A stretch of 64,000 bases of DNA. Source: Roseiarcus sp963822215 (GTDB taxonomy: Bacteria > Pseudomonadota > Alphaproteobacteria > Rhizobiales > Beijerinckiaceae). The stretch is taken from the NCBI GenBank assembly GCA_963822215.1, contig CAWGGX010000013.1, positions 124,001 to 188,000 of the forward strand, read 5' to 3'. Shown here piece after piece: positions 43,910-52,162 of the stretch. Position numbers and translations under genes: made by a program. Positions within the stretch are counted from its first letter, which is position 1; every line of letters starts with the position of its first letter. The notes below the pieces were generated by a model. The model was not told where the DNA came from. It was given only the letters and a program-made list of their open reading frames with translations, and ran no database searches.

Positions 43910-44562
43910 GCTTCCAAACCCCTAAGAATCTGCTCCTGACCTTTTCAGTGTTTACCTAGCGTGGCCAGTTGTCGTCCATACGAAAACCAAGGATGCGTCC
44001 GTTGAACGCCTTTAGCAAGTGGAAGGCCGTATCGCTCTGCTGACGCGCGCCGACTGGCGAAGGAACATTCGATCGCCGGAAGTCGACAACTCAACTCCGC
44101 GATCGCCCATAGCCGCCTTTCGCCGCTCGGCGTGTTCAGGGTCGCGGCGTTCGAGTTCGGGCATCGAAGCGACGCCAAGGTGAAGCAATGCCGATGTCCG
44201 TTGTTGTGCAGGCTTTTGGACGCCGGCATCACGAGCGGCGCCGCGTGCTCCGACGGCCGGCGTCCAAAAAGCGCCAGGGCACGAAGTCGCGGGGAGTTTG
44301 GCCGCCCTTGCGAGCGGCCGGCGTTATGGGGATTTGATTTTCACGCCGGTTAAGGCGGTGGGCGCGAAGCTAGCGCGAGGCGGCCTGGACCGGGTGCGGA
44401 GAGGAGCGTGGAAGCGCGCAATTGGGGATCTCGGTGGCGGCGTGAAGGGTATGAACGGCCGATCGACTGGCTGATTGGCGTGGTCGCGGCGAGAGGGATC
44501 GCCGCGGGCGTGGAGCCAGCGCGATGGAAGGGGAAGACGGCGGCGCGCGGAGGGAGTCTGGC
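43910..44562. other. gene-free stretch upstream of nitrile hydratase
   Basis: 650 bases before the IS91 remnant. Open frames exist on both strands but read as Arg/Pro/Ala-rich, low-complexity sequence without any family match. The promoter of the nitrile hydratase operon is expected in the 100 bases next to 43909. No repeats or RNA genes were seen. Confidence 0.4.
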
Positions 44563-44832
44563 TCATGACGTGTCGAACCTGCCGGGCGTCGGGCGCCACC
44601 TCGGCTCGCAGCCGCGGGCGAAGACCTCGACGACGATCATGCGGGCGCCGCAGCGCGGGCATGGGCAGGACGCCACGCGCGGCGCGTCCTGTGCGACCTC
44701 CGGCTGCGGGTCGGCGGCAGGCGGGTCGGCGCCGAGCAGCGCGCGGGCTTTTGCGATGTTTTGGGCGCGGCTTGCGTTGGCGAAGAGCCCGTAGTTGTAG
44801 CGGCGCGCAATCGAAATGTGGCGAACGCGCAA
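44563..44832 (-). pseudogene. C-terminal remnant of an IS91 family transposase
   Basis: About 85 residues match the end of Y2-type IS91 transposases: RHISIARRYNYGLFANASRA, AQNIAKARALLG, and the final zinc-binding SCPCPRCGARMIVVEVFARG. The catalytic domain with the two tyrosines is missing. The remnant abuts the repeat end of the Tn5053/Tn7-like element at about 44840, which probably inserted into or replaced the rest. Confidence 0.7.
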
Positions 44833-44849
44833 TCAAGGGCGGTTTCCGA

Positions 44850-44963
44850 CGCACATTAGCTGAGACGGAAGGGACGTTCCGGCGCACGCTATTTGAGACT
44901 GAGCGCACGCTATGTGAGACGGACGCGAGATCGTAAATCTCGACGCACGATAAGTGAGACGGA
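44850..44963 (+). repeat. four 20-base direct repeats at a transposon end
   Basis: Four imperfect copies of CGCACGCTATGTGAGACGGA, starting at 44850 (CGCACATTAGCTGAGACGGA), 44883 (CGCACGCTATTTGAGACTGA), 44904 (the consensus) and 44944 (CGCACGATAAGTGAGACGGA). The spacing is uneven (33, 21, 40 bases). Arrays of about 19-base transposase-binding sites are the hallmark of Tn5053/Tn402/Tn7-type ends, and the resolvase gene starts 165 bases downstream. Confidence 0.75.
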
Positions 44964-45128
44964 TCGCGGCGTGGCGATCACGGGATGGTTCGCGAGAAAA
45001 ACGGGCGGTTTCCTGGTGACTGAGCGCAGCCGGCCGATCGCCCGCAGATTCCACCAGAAAACCCGTTGCGGAATTGATCGCAAGCTTGCAGGGTAAGCTT
45101 GATCTTTCCTGAGGCTCCGGGTGCCGCG

Positions 45129-45824
45129 ATGCTGATCGGCTACGTCCGCGTTTCCAAGTCGGACGGCACCCAGACGCTGGCGCCGCAACGGGACGCGATG
45201 CTTGCGGCCGGCGTTGATCCCACCCGCATTTACGAGGACCTCGCGTCAGGCCGCCACGATGCCCGCCCTGGGCTGACAGCCTGCCTGAAGGCGATCCAGC
45301 CCGGCAACACGCTGGTGCTCTGGAAGCTCGACCGGCTCGGGCGCGACCTGCGTCACCTGGTCAACACGGTCGAGGACCTGCGCACCCGGGGCGTCGGGTT
45401 GAAGGTTCTGACCGGCACCGGTGCGCAGATCGACACGACGACCGCCAACGGGCAACTCGCGTTCGGCATTTTTGCCGCGTTCGCTGAATTCGAGCGCGAG
45501 CTGATCGCCGAGCGCACCATGGCGGGGCTTGCCGCAGCCCGTGCGCGCGGACGCATGGGCGGGCGACCGCGCAAGATGGATCGCGCCACGCTGATGATGG
45601 CGATGTCGGCGATGGCGGATCGCAAGGCTGTCGCGGCCGAAGTGGCCAAGCGCCTGAATCTCACGACCACCACCCTCTACACCTACGTCAACGGCGACGG
45701 GACGCCGAAGGCCGCCGGCCAAGCCGTGCTCGACGGCACGCATCGTCCCGGCGCGGCCAGCAAGACACGCTCCCGGCCTCCACCCGTCTTGCGGCGGCAC
45801 TCCAACGCGACTGCGGACGCGTGA
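45129..45824 (+). CDS. small serine recombinase (resolvase/invertase type)
   Basis: 231-residue serine recombinase: N-terminal MLIGYVRVSKSDGTQTLAPQ with the nucleophile serine, RPGLTACLKAIQPGNTLVLW, KLDRLGRDLRHLVNTVEDL, FAAFAEFERELIAERTMAGL, and a C-terminal helix-turn-helix with a basic tail. It probably resolves cointegrates of the transposon. The start at 45129 is set by the conserved N-terminus. It overlaps the transposase start by one base (TGATG). Confidence 0.9.
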   Translation: MLIGYVRVSKSDGTQTLAPQRDAMLAAGVDPTRIYEDLASGRHDARPGLTACLKAIQPGNTLVLWKLDRLGRDLRHLVNTVEDLRTRGVGLKVLTGTGAQIDTTTANGQLAFGIFAAFAEFERELIAERTMAGLAAARARGRMGGRPRKMDRATLMMAMSAMADRKAVAAEVAKRLNLTTTTLYTYVNGDGTPKAAGQAVLDGTHRPGAASKTRSRPPPVLRRHSNATADA

Positions 45825-46694
45825 TGCCGAGGGGCGGCGGCGTACCGACCGAGGCGCTTTCGGCTTTGCGCCGTCGTCTCATGGCGCTGCCGATGCGGCA
45901 TCCGGAGCGCAACGTTCTGATGGCATCCACGGCGCAACTCTACGCCGTCAGCCGAGCCACGCTGTACCGCCTGCTGTGTGGCGAGCGCCGTCCAAAGGAC
46001 GCACATCGCGCCGATCGCGGCCGTCCACGGGCGATGCCGGCGCCGGAGATCGAGCGCTGGTGCGAGATCGTCGCCGCCATGAAGATCAGGACCACCAACA
46101 AGAAAGGCCGCCACCTGTCGACGGTGCGCACCTTGCAGCTGCTGGTCGAGCACGGCGTCGATACGCCGAATGGCTTTCAGAAGCTGGCGCCGGGCAAGCT
46201 GACCGCCTCGACCGTCAACCGCCACCTGCGGCGCCTCGGCTACGACCACGAGCGGATGACACCCCAGCCGCCTGCGGTCCGCTTCCAGGCCGAGTGCGCC
46301 AACGCTCTGTGGCACTTCGACATGAGCCCGTCCGACCTAAAGCACCTGAAGATGCCGGCCTGGATCGACGCGGACCGGCAGGGGGCGCCCATCCTGATGC
46401 TGTTCTCCGTCGTCGATGATCGCTCGGGCGTCGCCTATCAGGAATACCGTTGCGTCTACGGCGAGGATGTCGAGACGGCGCTGCGCTTCCTGTTCAACGC
46501 CATGTCGCCGAAGCCACCGGAGGCGGGCGATGAGGCGGACCCGTTCCAGGGCATTCCGGCCGCGCTCTCCCTCGACAACGGGCCGGTCGCGAAATCGGCG
46601 GTGTTCAAGCGCGTGATGGAAAGCCTTGGCGTCGAGATCCTGCCGCACATGCCCGCCGGCTCGGACGGACGGCGAACGACGGCGCGCGCCAAGG
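45824..46694 (+). pseudogene. TniA-like DDE transposase, 5' part, interrupted
   Basis: First 290 residues of a TniA/TnsB-type DDE transposase (rve fold): an N-terminal helix-turn-helix (VSRATLYRLLCGERRPKDA), then the first and second catalytic aspartates in ALWHFDMSPSD and ALSLDNGPVAKSAVF. The gene is cut in codon 291 at CCAAGG by the serine-recombinase element; the catalytic glutamate lies 3 residues further on, in the part at 50014-50822. Joining 45824-46694 to 50014-50822 gives a perfect frame of 559 residues, close to the 559 of Tn5053 TniA. Confidence 0.88.
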
Positions 46695-46714
46695 AGTGTG
46701 TTTCATACTGCACC

Positions 46715-48790
46715 TCATTCGGATAGTGGCGTACCAATTGGGGCGAGATGGGCCGAGGCTGCCCGGCCGGGGCGCCCCTTCACGACGATTTGTTCAGCGG
46801 GGACTTCCCATAGGTCACGCAAGCCGTCGTGGTAGGATTTCTTGATCAGCCCCTGCCGGCCCCATTTTTGGATGGCTGACTGCGAGACTTCGAAGTGGTC
46901 GGCAAGTTGACGTGTTGTGAGCATGCCGAGCCGACGAAGGCGATCGGGACGGCTTGATAGGTTATGGTTTTTGCGGATGTCGTGAATCTTTCTGGGATCG
47001 TAGGGCAAGCCCTCTCCGGTGCGGAAGCCTCGGCCGTTCAGGATTTCGGCGATTTCAGGATCGTTGTGATGGTTCAAGAGGTGATCGACTTCGGCGACGA
47101 TCTCCGCCTTGACCCTACGGATATCGGCGATGGACAACGGACGTGGCAGCACCAGGGTACGGGTGGCGCCGCCAGACAGGCGCAGATTGGCGGTGATCGT
47201 GGTCTGGCCTTTCTGCAAGGTTATATCTTCGACGAGCAGACGGAAGATGCGCTTGCGTTCGGCCGAGGGCACGCGGGGATCATTCCAGACGCGGGGGAAT
47301 TGTTCGGCGAGTTCGCGAATGCGCAGACGCGCTTGCTCATCCAATGCGGCGGCCTGCTCGCGGGCCCGGCGATCATACTCGGCGGCGGCATCGCTGTGGA
47401 TACGGAGCTTTTCATTCCATTCGGCTTCGAGCGAGTTGGCGACGAGGCGATTGTCGGGGTCGACGTTCATATAGCGGCGGCGCGCCAGTTCGACCTCATA
47501 GCGGGTGCGTTCGACATGCTGGCGGCGCGCCGTATCGATCTCGGCGGCGCGGCTTTCGAGTTCTTGCTGGACGGCCAGCGTCACCTCCAGATTCATTGGT
47601 GTGACCAACTCGACGAGAAGGGCGCCGATTGCCGCGTCGACTGCCTTGCCGGGCACGGTCTGGCAGATCTTGCCGCCCCGGCGAACGAGGAGCTCCTGGC
47701 AGACATAGTCGGGTCGCCCGTATTCGTCGCCGCGCCTGCGATGATACTGGACACCCATTCGCTCACCGCAAATGCCGCACAGCACCCGGCCCTGCAATAG
47801 GGCCGGGCCTTCGCGGGGTGGCCCGCTGCGGCGATCGGCTCGGAAGGCGCCGCCATTGTCGGTCAAGCGCTGTTGGATGGCTTCGAAGCGCTCCCAGTCG
47901 ATGTACCCGGCATGCGCGCCCTTGATGACGAACTGCCACTCCCCTCTGGGCAGTTTGATGATGGCGGTGCTGCCATCGGGACGCCTGCGGCTGCGCATTC
48001 GGCCGAAGACGAAGGCCCCGGCATAGCGTGGATTATGCAGGACCTGCAGGACCCGAGCATGATTGGGCAGCGCCCAAACGAGTTCCCCTTTGTTGGGGCC
48101 GGACTGCAGTCGCGACGGGAACTGCAGGCCTTGCTCGCGAAGAAAGCGGGCCGTCTTCATGGCGCTGGCGGTTCGATCGAAGGTGTCGAACAGCATGCGG
48201 ATCGCGCTCTGCACCTCGATGTTGGGGTCGAGCACGATCTTGCCGTCGGGACGATAGAGCAAGCCGACCGGCGGCCGGATCTCGAGTTCGCCGCGGCGCG
48301 CCTTGTTGAGGATTCCGCCACGCAGACGTGCCCTGATAAGGTGCAACTCGGCCTCGCTCATCGTCCCTTTGAGGCCGAGCAGGAGCCGGTCGTTGAAGGA
48401 GACGGGGTCATAGATGCCGTCTTCGTCGAGAATGAGGGTGCCGCTCAAGGAACAGAGTTCGATCAGGCGGTGCCAATCGGCCGAGTTGCGCGCCAGTCGA
48501 GAGACCTCCAAGCCCATGACGATGCCGGCCCTGCCCAGAGCGACCTCGCTGACGAGGTGCTGGAAGCCATCGCGCGCCGTTGCGCTCGAACCGGATTTGC
48601 CGAGGTCGTTGTCGATCGTATGGATCCGCTCGACCGGCCAGCCCGCCGCCACGGCTCGGTCGCGCAACGCGTATTGGCGATGCGTGCTCTCGACGTTCTC
48701 GGCGACTTGCCGAAGGGTGGATTGGCGGACGTAGAGATAGGCATCGCGGCGCAGGTGGTCGGCAGTGACCTTGAGGTCAGGCATGTGCAT
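46715..48790 (-). CDS. large serine recombinase
   Basis: 691-residue protein. The N-terminal resolvase domain has the nucleophile serine in AYLYVRQSTLRQVAENVEST, then GIVMGLEVSRLARNSADWHR and KGTMSEAELHLIRARLRGGI. A recombinase domain follows (HNPRYAGAFVFGRMRSRRRP), then a zinc ribbon (RVLCGICGERM ... YVCQELLVRRGGKICQ) and a coiled coil. The last 80 residues hold a second helix-turn-helix (LTTRQLADHFEVSQSAIQKW) not usual in phage-type large serine integrases. It presumably catalyses insertion and excision of the 3.3-kb element. Confidence 0.93.
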   Translation of the reverse strand: MHMPDLKVTADHLRRDAYLYVRQSTLRQVAENVESTHRQYALRDRAVAAGWPVERIHTIDNDLGKSGSSATARDGFQHLVSEVALGRAGIVMGLEVSRLARNSADWHRLIELCSLSGTLILDEDGIYDPVSFNDRLLLGLKGTMSEAELHLIRARLRGGILNKARRGELEIRPPVGLLYRPDGKIVLDPNIEVQSAIRMLFDTFDRTASAMKTARFLREQGLQFPSRLQSGPNKGELVWALPNHARVLQVLHNPRYAGAFVFGRMRSRRRPDGSTAIIKLPRGEWQFVIKGAHAGYIDWERFEAIQQRLTDNGGAFRADRRSGPPREGPALLQGRVLCGICGERMGVQYHRRRGDEYGRPDYVCQELLVRRGGKICQTVPGKAVDAAIGALLVELVTPMNLEVTLAVQQELESRAAEIDTARRQHVERTRYEVELARRRYMNVDPDNRLVANSLEAEWNEKLRIHSDAAAEYDRRAREQAAALDEQARLRIRELAEQFPRVWNDPRVPSAERKRIFRLLVEDITLQKGQTTITANLRLSGGATRTLVLPRPLSIADIRRVKAEIVAEVDHLLNHHNDPEIAEILNGRGFRTGEGLPYDPRKIHDIRKNHNLSSRPDRLRRLGMLTTRQLADHFEVSQSAIQKWGRQGLIKKSYHDGLRDLWEVPAEQIVVKGRPGRAASAHLAPIGTPLSE

Positions 48791-49079
48791 GGATGTCCCC
48801 TGTCGTCAGAGCAACGATGATTCCGGCCAGAACGCGGGTGAGTTCGTTCGGCGTCGATGCCGGAGCGGCCGAACGAATGGACGGGCCGGGCGTCGTGGAC
48901 GATGGCGACGCAGGTGGCGCCTCCGGCTTCAGCTCGCCGGCCCATGCCGCAAGCCCGCGGTGAACAAGGATGGCGAGGCCGCGCTGGCCGTTCGAGTGGC
49001 CACTCAAGACGGCCGCGCGCAGGGCTTCGTAGGCGGCGGCCGGCTGGCCGGCGGCGAAGGACAGATCGGCGTCCGTCAA
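48777..49079 (-). CDS. small accessory protein of the serine-recombinase element
   Basis: 100-residue protein, MTDADLSFAAGQPAAAYEAL then LAILVHRGLAAWAGELKPEA, ending in IIVALTTGDIHAHA. It overlaps the helix-turn-helix gene start-to-stop by ATGA and the recombinase start by 14 bases, so the three are translationally coupled. No membrane helix; low-complexity Ala/Pro/Ser middle. Its role is unknown; tight coupling suggests it acts with the recombinase. Confidence 0.7.
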   Translation of the reverse strand: MTDADLSFAAGQPAAAYEALRAAVLSGHSNGQRGLAILVHRGLAAWAGELKPEAPPASPSSTTPGPSIRSAAPASTPNELTRVLAGIIVALTTGDIHAHA

Positions 49080-49612
49080 TTTTTTTTACGCGCCACAGCA
49101 CGTTCCAGGCTACGTCGGTGGACTCTGACATCGAACCGAGCCTCGAGGGCGGCGAGCCGTTCGGGCATGGTTATGACCGGGCTCCCGGCTCGCAACTCGG
49201 TGTCGAACGCGAGCATCTCCTGCGACAGTTTGTGCCCGCCCTTCGGCCCGCGCTGCTTGGGAAGCAATCCAGCAAGCCCTGCAGTCGCCAGCGCCGCCTG
49301 CGCCTTGTAGAAGGTTGGCCGCGACACGCCGAAGTTTGCCGCAACCTCGCTGATCGCCTGGTCGTCCACCTCATGGCGCCGCACCATCTCGTAGCGAACC
49401 TGCACCAGGTCGGCGGGATCGAAAAAGGCGTTGTCGGCGAACAAGGCATCGCGGACCGCTTCGGGATGGAGATTGAGTGCGCCATCGCGAGCCAGCGCCT
49501 CCCTCTTTTCATTCCTGGACTTTGCCTTGGCCACTGTCAGCTCCACCGTGTGTAAATATAAATACGCCGCACGTGACACTGTGTCAACCACCATTCCCCA
49601 AGAACCGGCCAA
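49076..49612 (-). CDS. helix-turn-helix protein of the serine-recombinase element
   Basis: Up to 178 residues with a helix-turn-helix (VDDQAISEVAANFGVSRPTF, then YKAQAALATAGLAGLLPKQR) like the DNA-binding domain of IS transposases. The C-terminal part ends in a second basic helical region (RFDVRVHRRSLERAVARKKN). The annotated frame opens at 49612, but a GTG at 49534 preceded by GGTGGAG 6 bases upstream is the more likely start. It may regulate the element or bind its ends; a palindrome lies just upstream (49574-49586). Confidence 0.8.
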   Translation of the reverse strand: MAGSWGMVVDTVSRAAYLYLHTVELTVAKAKSRNEKREALARDGALNLHPEAVRDALFADNAFFDPADLVQVRYEMVRRHEVDDQAISEVAANFGVSRPTFYKAQAALATAGLAGLLPKQRGPKGGHKLSQEMLAFDTELRAGSPVITMPERLAALEARFDVRVHRRSLERAVARKKN

Positions 49613-49703
49613 AATGCACCGCCTATGTCGTGATTAATGCTCAGGGTTCCCTCAGATACGGCATAATGGACTTTACATGCGCGGCGTAATTTGATTTACA
49701 CAC
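49574..49703. promoter_or_regulatory. palindrome and inverted repeat upstream of the HTH gene
   Basis: A perfect 13-base palindrome TGACACTGTGTCA lies at 49574-49586. A 10-base inverted repeat flanks the whole interval: GTGTGTAAAT at 49548-49557 and ATTTACACAC at 49694-49703. These sit between the HTH and DUF5372 genes and are candidate operator sites of the element's own HTH protein. Function is inferred from symmetry only. Confidence 0.45.
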
Positions 49704-49977
49704 GTCCAGCGGCTGGGACGCACAGGAGGGCGTCAAGCCGGCGGCACAGCTCCAGCAGATCACAGGAACGGAACGCAGCCCGACCAGCAGCGATGCGCCG
49801 GAAGTCGTCTTCTTGGCCAATGTCGGTGAACGCTGCGGAAATCGATTGCACCCGGCCGCCGTCGTTCAGATAGACGACACGGTCCTCACCCCAGTGCTTC
49901 ACGCGTCCGACGACATCGATCTCTCTTCCGCTCGTCGGCAAGAAGGGGTGGGTAATGGTGGCCTTTGTCGTCGACAC
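49696..49977 (-). CDS. DUF5372 family protein of the serine-recombinase element
   Basis: 93-residue protein from a GTG at 49977: ITHPFLPTSGREIDVVGRVK, HWGEDRVVYLNDGGRVQSIS, DLLELCRRLDALLCV. The pattern T-H-P-F-x-P-x-S-G-R-E ... W-G-E-D-R-V ... AGR-A-F-R-x-x-D-L-L-E-L is that of DUF5372, small proteins that I associate with serine-recombinase elements of this kind. It is first on its strand, starting 36 bases from the right junction. Function unknown. Confidence 0.75.
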   Translation of the reverse strand: MSTTKATITHPFLPTSGREIDVVGRVKHWGEDRVVYLNDGGRVQSISAAFTDIGQEDDFRRIAAGRAAFRSCDLLELCRRLDALLCVPAAGRV

Positions 49978-50013
49978 CCCGGCACAGGGTGCTGTTGGCG
50001 ATACAGTCCAAGG

Positions 50014-50822
50014 GCAAGGTCGAACGGCCATTCCGCACCGTGAAGGATGCGCACGAGACGCTCTACCATTTCCATGAACCCGAGACCGAAGCGGAGGCGA
50101 ACCGCTGGCTTGCGCGCTTCATCGCCACCTACAACCGCGGCGACCATCGCTCCGAGCCGCATTCGCGCATCGACGACTGGCTGACACATTTGCCGGCCGA
50201 CGGTGTGCGGCAGATGTGTGCCTGGGAACGGTTCTGCGTCTTCGCGCGCGAGCCGGAGCGTCGCCTGGTCGGTATCGATTGCCGCCTGACGGTCGCGGGG
50301 GTGGTGTATGAGGTCGATGCCGAACTCGCCGGCGAGACGGTCGTGGTCTGGTGGGGCCTGTTCGACCAGGAACTCTGGGTCGAACACGGCGACGAACGCA
50401 TGGGGCCGTTCCGGCCGACTGGTGGCCCGATCCCGCTGCATCGCTATCGCAAGCACCGCAAGTCGCGCCACGAGGTCCGCGCCGACCAAGTGGCAGCCCT
50501 CGCCGGCAAGCTCGCGCTGCCGCGCGCGGCGTTGTCGGGTGAGAATGCCGTGGTCATGACCGGCATACGGCGCGAGGTCGACGCTGCCGCGATCCCCGCG
50601 CGCCCGTTCCAGGACCCCGATCCGTTCCATCAACTCGTCTTCGCCAATCCGATCGCGGCACGGTGCGCGATCGCCGACGAGATCAGGGTGCCGCTGGCAA
50701 CCTTGTCGGATGACGACAGGGCGTTCATCGATGCGTTGCTGAACCGGACTCTGGCGCGCCCCGAAATCATCGCCGCCATACGAGACCGCTTTCCGCAAGG
50801 ACGAAGGGGAGGCGTTGGCTGA
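50014..50822 (+). pseudogene. TniA-like DDE transposase, 3' part
   Basis: Second half of the transposase begun at 45824. It opens with the catalytic glutamate in GKVERPFRTVKDAHETLYHF and carries the TniA/TnsB C-terminal barrel (RRLVGIDCRLTVAGVVYEVD, WWGLFDQELWVEHGDERMG) and tail. It lacks any start of its own. Its stop overlaps the start of the ATPase gene (TGATG), the usual tniA-tniB coupling. Confidence 0.88.
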
Positions 50823-50942
50823 TGCTGACCGAGGTCATGCGGTTCTACGGCCTGGCGCGCCCGCCGGTCGATGCCGGCTTCTTCGAGACCGAGCACCATG
50901 CCCAGGTGTCGCGCGACATCCGGGCGGCGATTGCAGGTGGCC
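50822..50942 (+). pseudogene. TniB/ExeA-like AAA ATPase, 5' fragment
   Basis: First 40 residues of a transposition ATPase: MLTEVMRFYGLARPPVDAGF, FETEHHAQVSRDIRAAIAGG. This is the F-Y-G-L ... F-F-x-T-x-x-H start of the ExeA/TniB type. The gene is cut by IS5 copy 2 at 50943 just before the Walker A motif, and no further ATPase sequence resumes after the IS (52062), so the rest of the transposon has been lost. Confidence 0.8.
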
Positions 50943-52061
50943 GGCGTTGGTGCACAAATCGGCAGCGTGCGGCATGGGTAGGTCGCTGGAGTAGGATGAT
51001 GGACCTGCCGTCAGCACCTGGGACGATGATTTGCCGATGCCGTACAAGCATAACGAGCCCCGCCGTCACAAGATCCCGAAAGCCCGGTACCGGGTGGAGA
51101 ACTGGCGAGAGTACGAGGTCGCGCTGCGCGACCGCGGCAGCCTGACGGTGTGGGTGACGCCCGAGGCGATCGCGGCGTGGCATCCGGCGAGGACCGGCCG
51201 TCCGGGGCGGTCAGCTCACTATTCGGACCTCGCCATCGAGACCGGCGTGATGCTGCGGCTGGCATTTGCCCGGCCATGGCGGCAGACCGAGGGGCTGTTG
51301 CGTTCGGTGACGACGTCGCTGGGTCTGAGCCTCGATGTCCCCGACCATACGACGCTGTCGCGCCGCAGCGCCGCGTTGTCCTTGGTCACCGCCCTGGCCG
51401 TGCCGGCTGGTCCGGTCACCGTGGTGATCGACAGCACCGGCTTGAAGGTTTTCGGCGCCGGCGAATGGCGGATGGCCAAGCATGGCGGCCGCGATCGGCG
51501 GACCTGGCGCAAGTTGCACCTGGCCATCGATCCGGACACCGGCGAGGTTCTCGCTTCGGCCTTGACCACGACCGAGGAGGGCGACGCCTCGCTGGTTCGC
51601 CCGCTGCTTGACCAGATTGCGGCCCCGATCGCCGCCGTCCTGGCGGACGGCGCGTATGACGGCGATCCTGTCTACCGGGCCGTTGCCGATCGGGCTCCCG
51701 CGGCCACCATGATCATTCCGCCCCGCGCTACCGCTGTGGTCAGCGAGGTCTCCGCCGCGGGCGCACCGACACCGCGTGACCGCCACATCGAGATGATCGC
51801 CGCCAAGGGCCGACTGGGATGGCAGAAGGCCGTCGGCTACGGCCGGCGCTCGCTCGTCGAGACCGGGATGCTGCGCTACAAGACCATCATCGGCCGAACG
51901 CTCCGCGCCCGGACTCTGCCCGCACAAAAGGTCGAGGCCAGGGTCGGCTGCAAGGTGCTCAACCGCATGACCGCTCTCGGCATGCCCGTCTCTCGAAGGC
52001 TCGCCTGAAACCTCCGGGAGGGCCACCGCTGCCCCCCGATCTCAGGTTGTGCACCAACGCC
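50943..52061 (+). mobile_element. IS5 family (IS903-like) element, intact copy 2
   Basis: 1119-base element with inverted ends GGCGTTGGTGCACAA (left, 50943) and its reverse complement (right, ending 52061). It contains one intact transposase. The 9-base flanks differ (CAGGTGGCC left, AAGTTAGAT right), so no target duplication remains, in line with an adjacent deletion that removed the rest of the ATPase gene. Confidence 0.92.
51037..52008 (+). CDS. IS5 family transposase (IS903 group)
   Basis: 323-residue DDE transposase. Regions match the IS903 group: WREYEVALRDRGSLTVWVTP, VTVVIDSTGLKVFGAGEWRM (first Asp), AAVLADGAYDGDPVYRAVA (second Asp), and GYGRRSLVETGMLRYKTIIG (Glu). The true start is the ATG at 51037 (MPYKHNEP); a TTG lies two codons upstream. 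It appears intact and could act on both IS copies. Confidence 0.93.
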   Translation: MPYKHNEPRRHKIPKARYRVENWREYEVALRDRGSLTVWVTPEAIAAWHPARTGRPGRSAHYSDLAIETGVMLRLAFARPWRQTEGLLRSVTTSLGLSLDVPDHTTLSRRSAALSLVTALAVPAGPVTVVIDSTGLKVFGAGEWRMAKHGGRDRRTWRKLHLAIDPDTGEVLASALTTTEEGDASLVRPLLDQIAAPIAAVLADGAYDGDPVYRAVADRAPAATMIIPPRATAVVSEVSAAGAPTPRDRHIEMIAAKGRLGWQKAVGYGRRSLVETGMLRYKTIIGRTLRARTLPAQKVEARVGCKVLNRMTALGMPVSRRLA

Positions 52062-52162
52062 AAGTTAGATGAGTCGTCCCGAATTAACTCATCAGCTAAT
52101 CAATTGAGAGTCCACAAGCCGCTGTACCGCGGTTAGATGGAGTCCGACGGCCAACTCACACC

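Larger units (their letters stand above)
46695..50013 (-). mobile_element. four-gene serine-recombinase element inserted in tniA
   Basis: 3.3-kb element whose genes all read on the minus strand: DUF5372 protein, helix-turn-helix protein, small 100-residue protein, large serine recombinase. CCAAGG occurs at both junctions (46689-46694 and 50008-50013); one copy restores the host transposase frame exactly. This fits recombinase-mediated, target-core insertion rather than a DDE mechanism; no inverted repeats are seen at the ends. It carries no other cargo. Confidence 0.82.

Noticed and set aside
43945..44232. 95-codon minus-strand frame before the nitrile hydratase operon
   Set aside because: Composition is like other non-coding frames here, no ribosome-binding site, no recognised motif.
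44850..44963. Possible CRISPR-like array of 20-base repeats
   Set aside because: Only four imperfect repeats with uneven 1-20 base gaps, no cas genes, and position next to a resolvase and a TniA-like gene fits transposase-binding sites.
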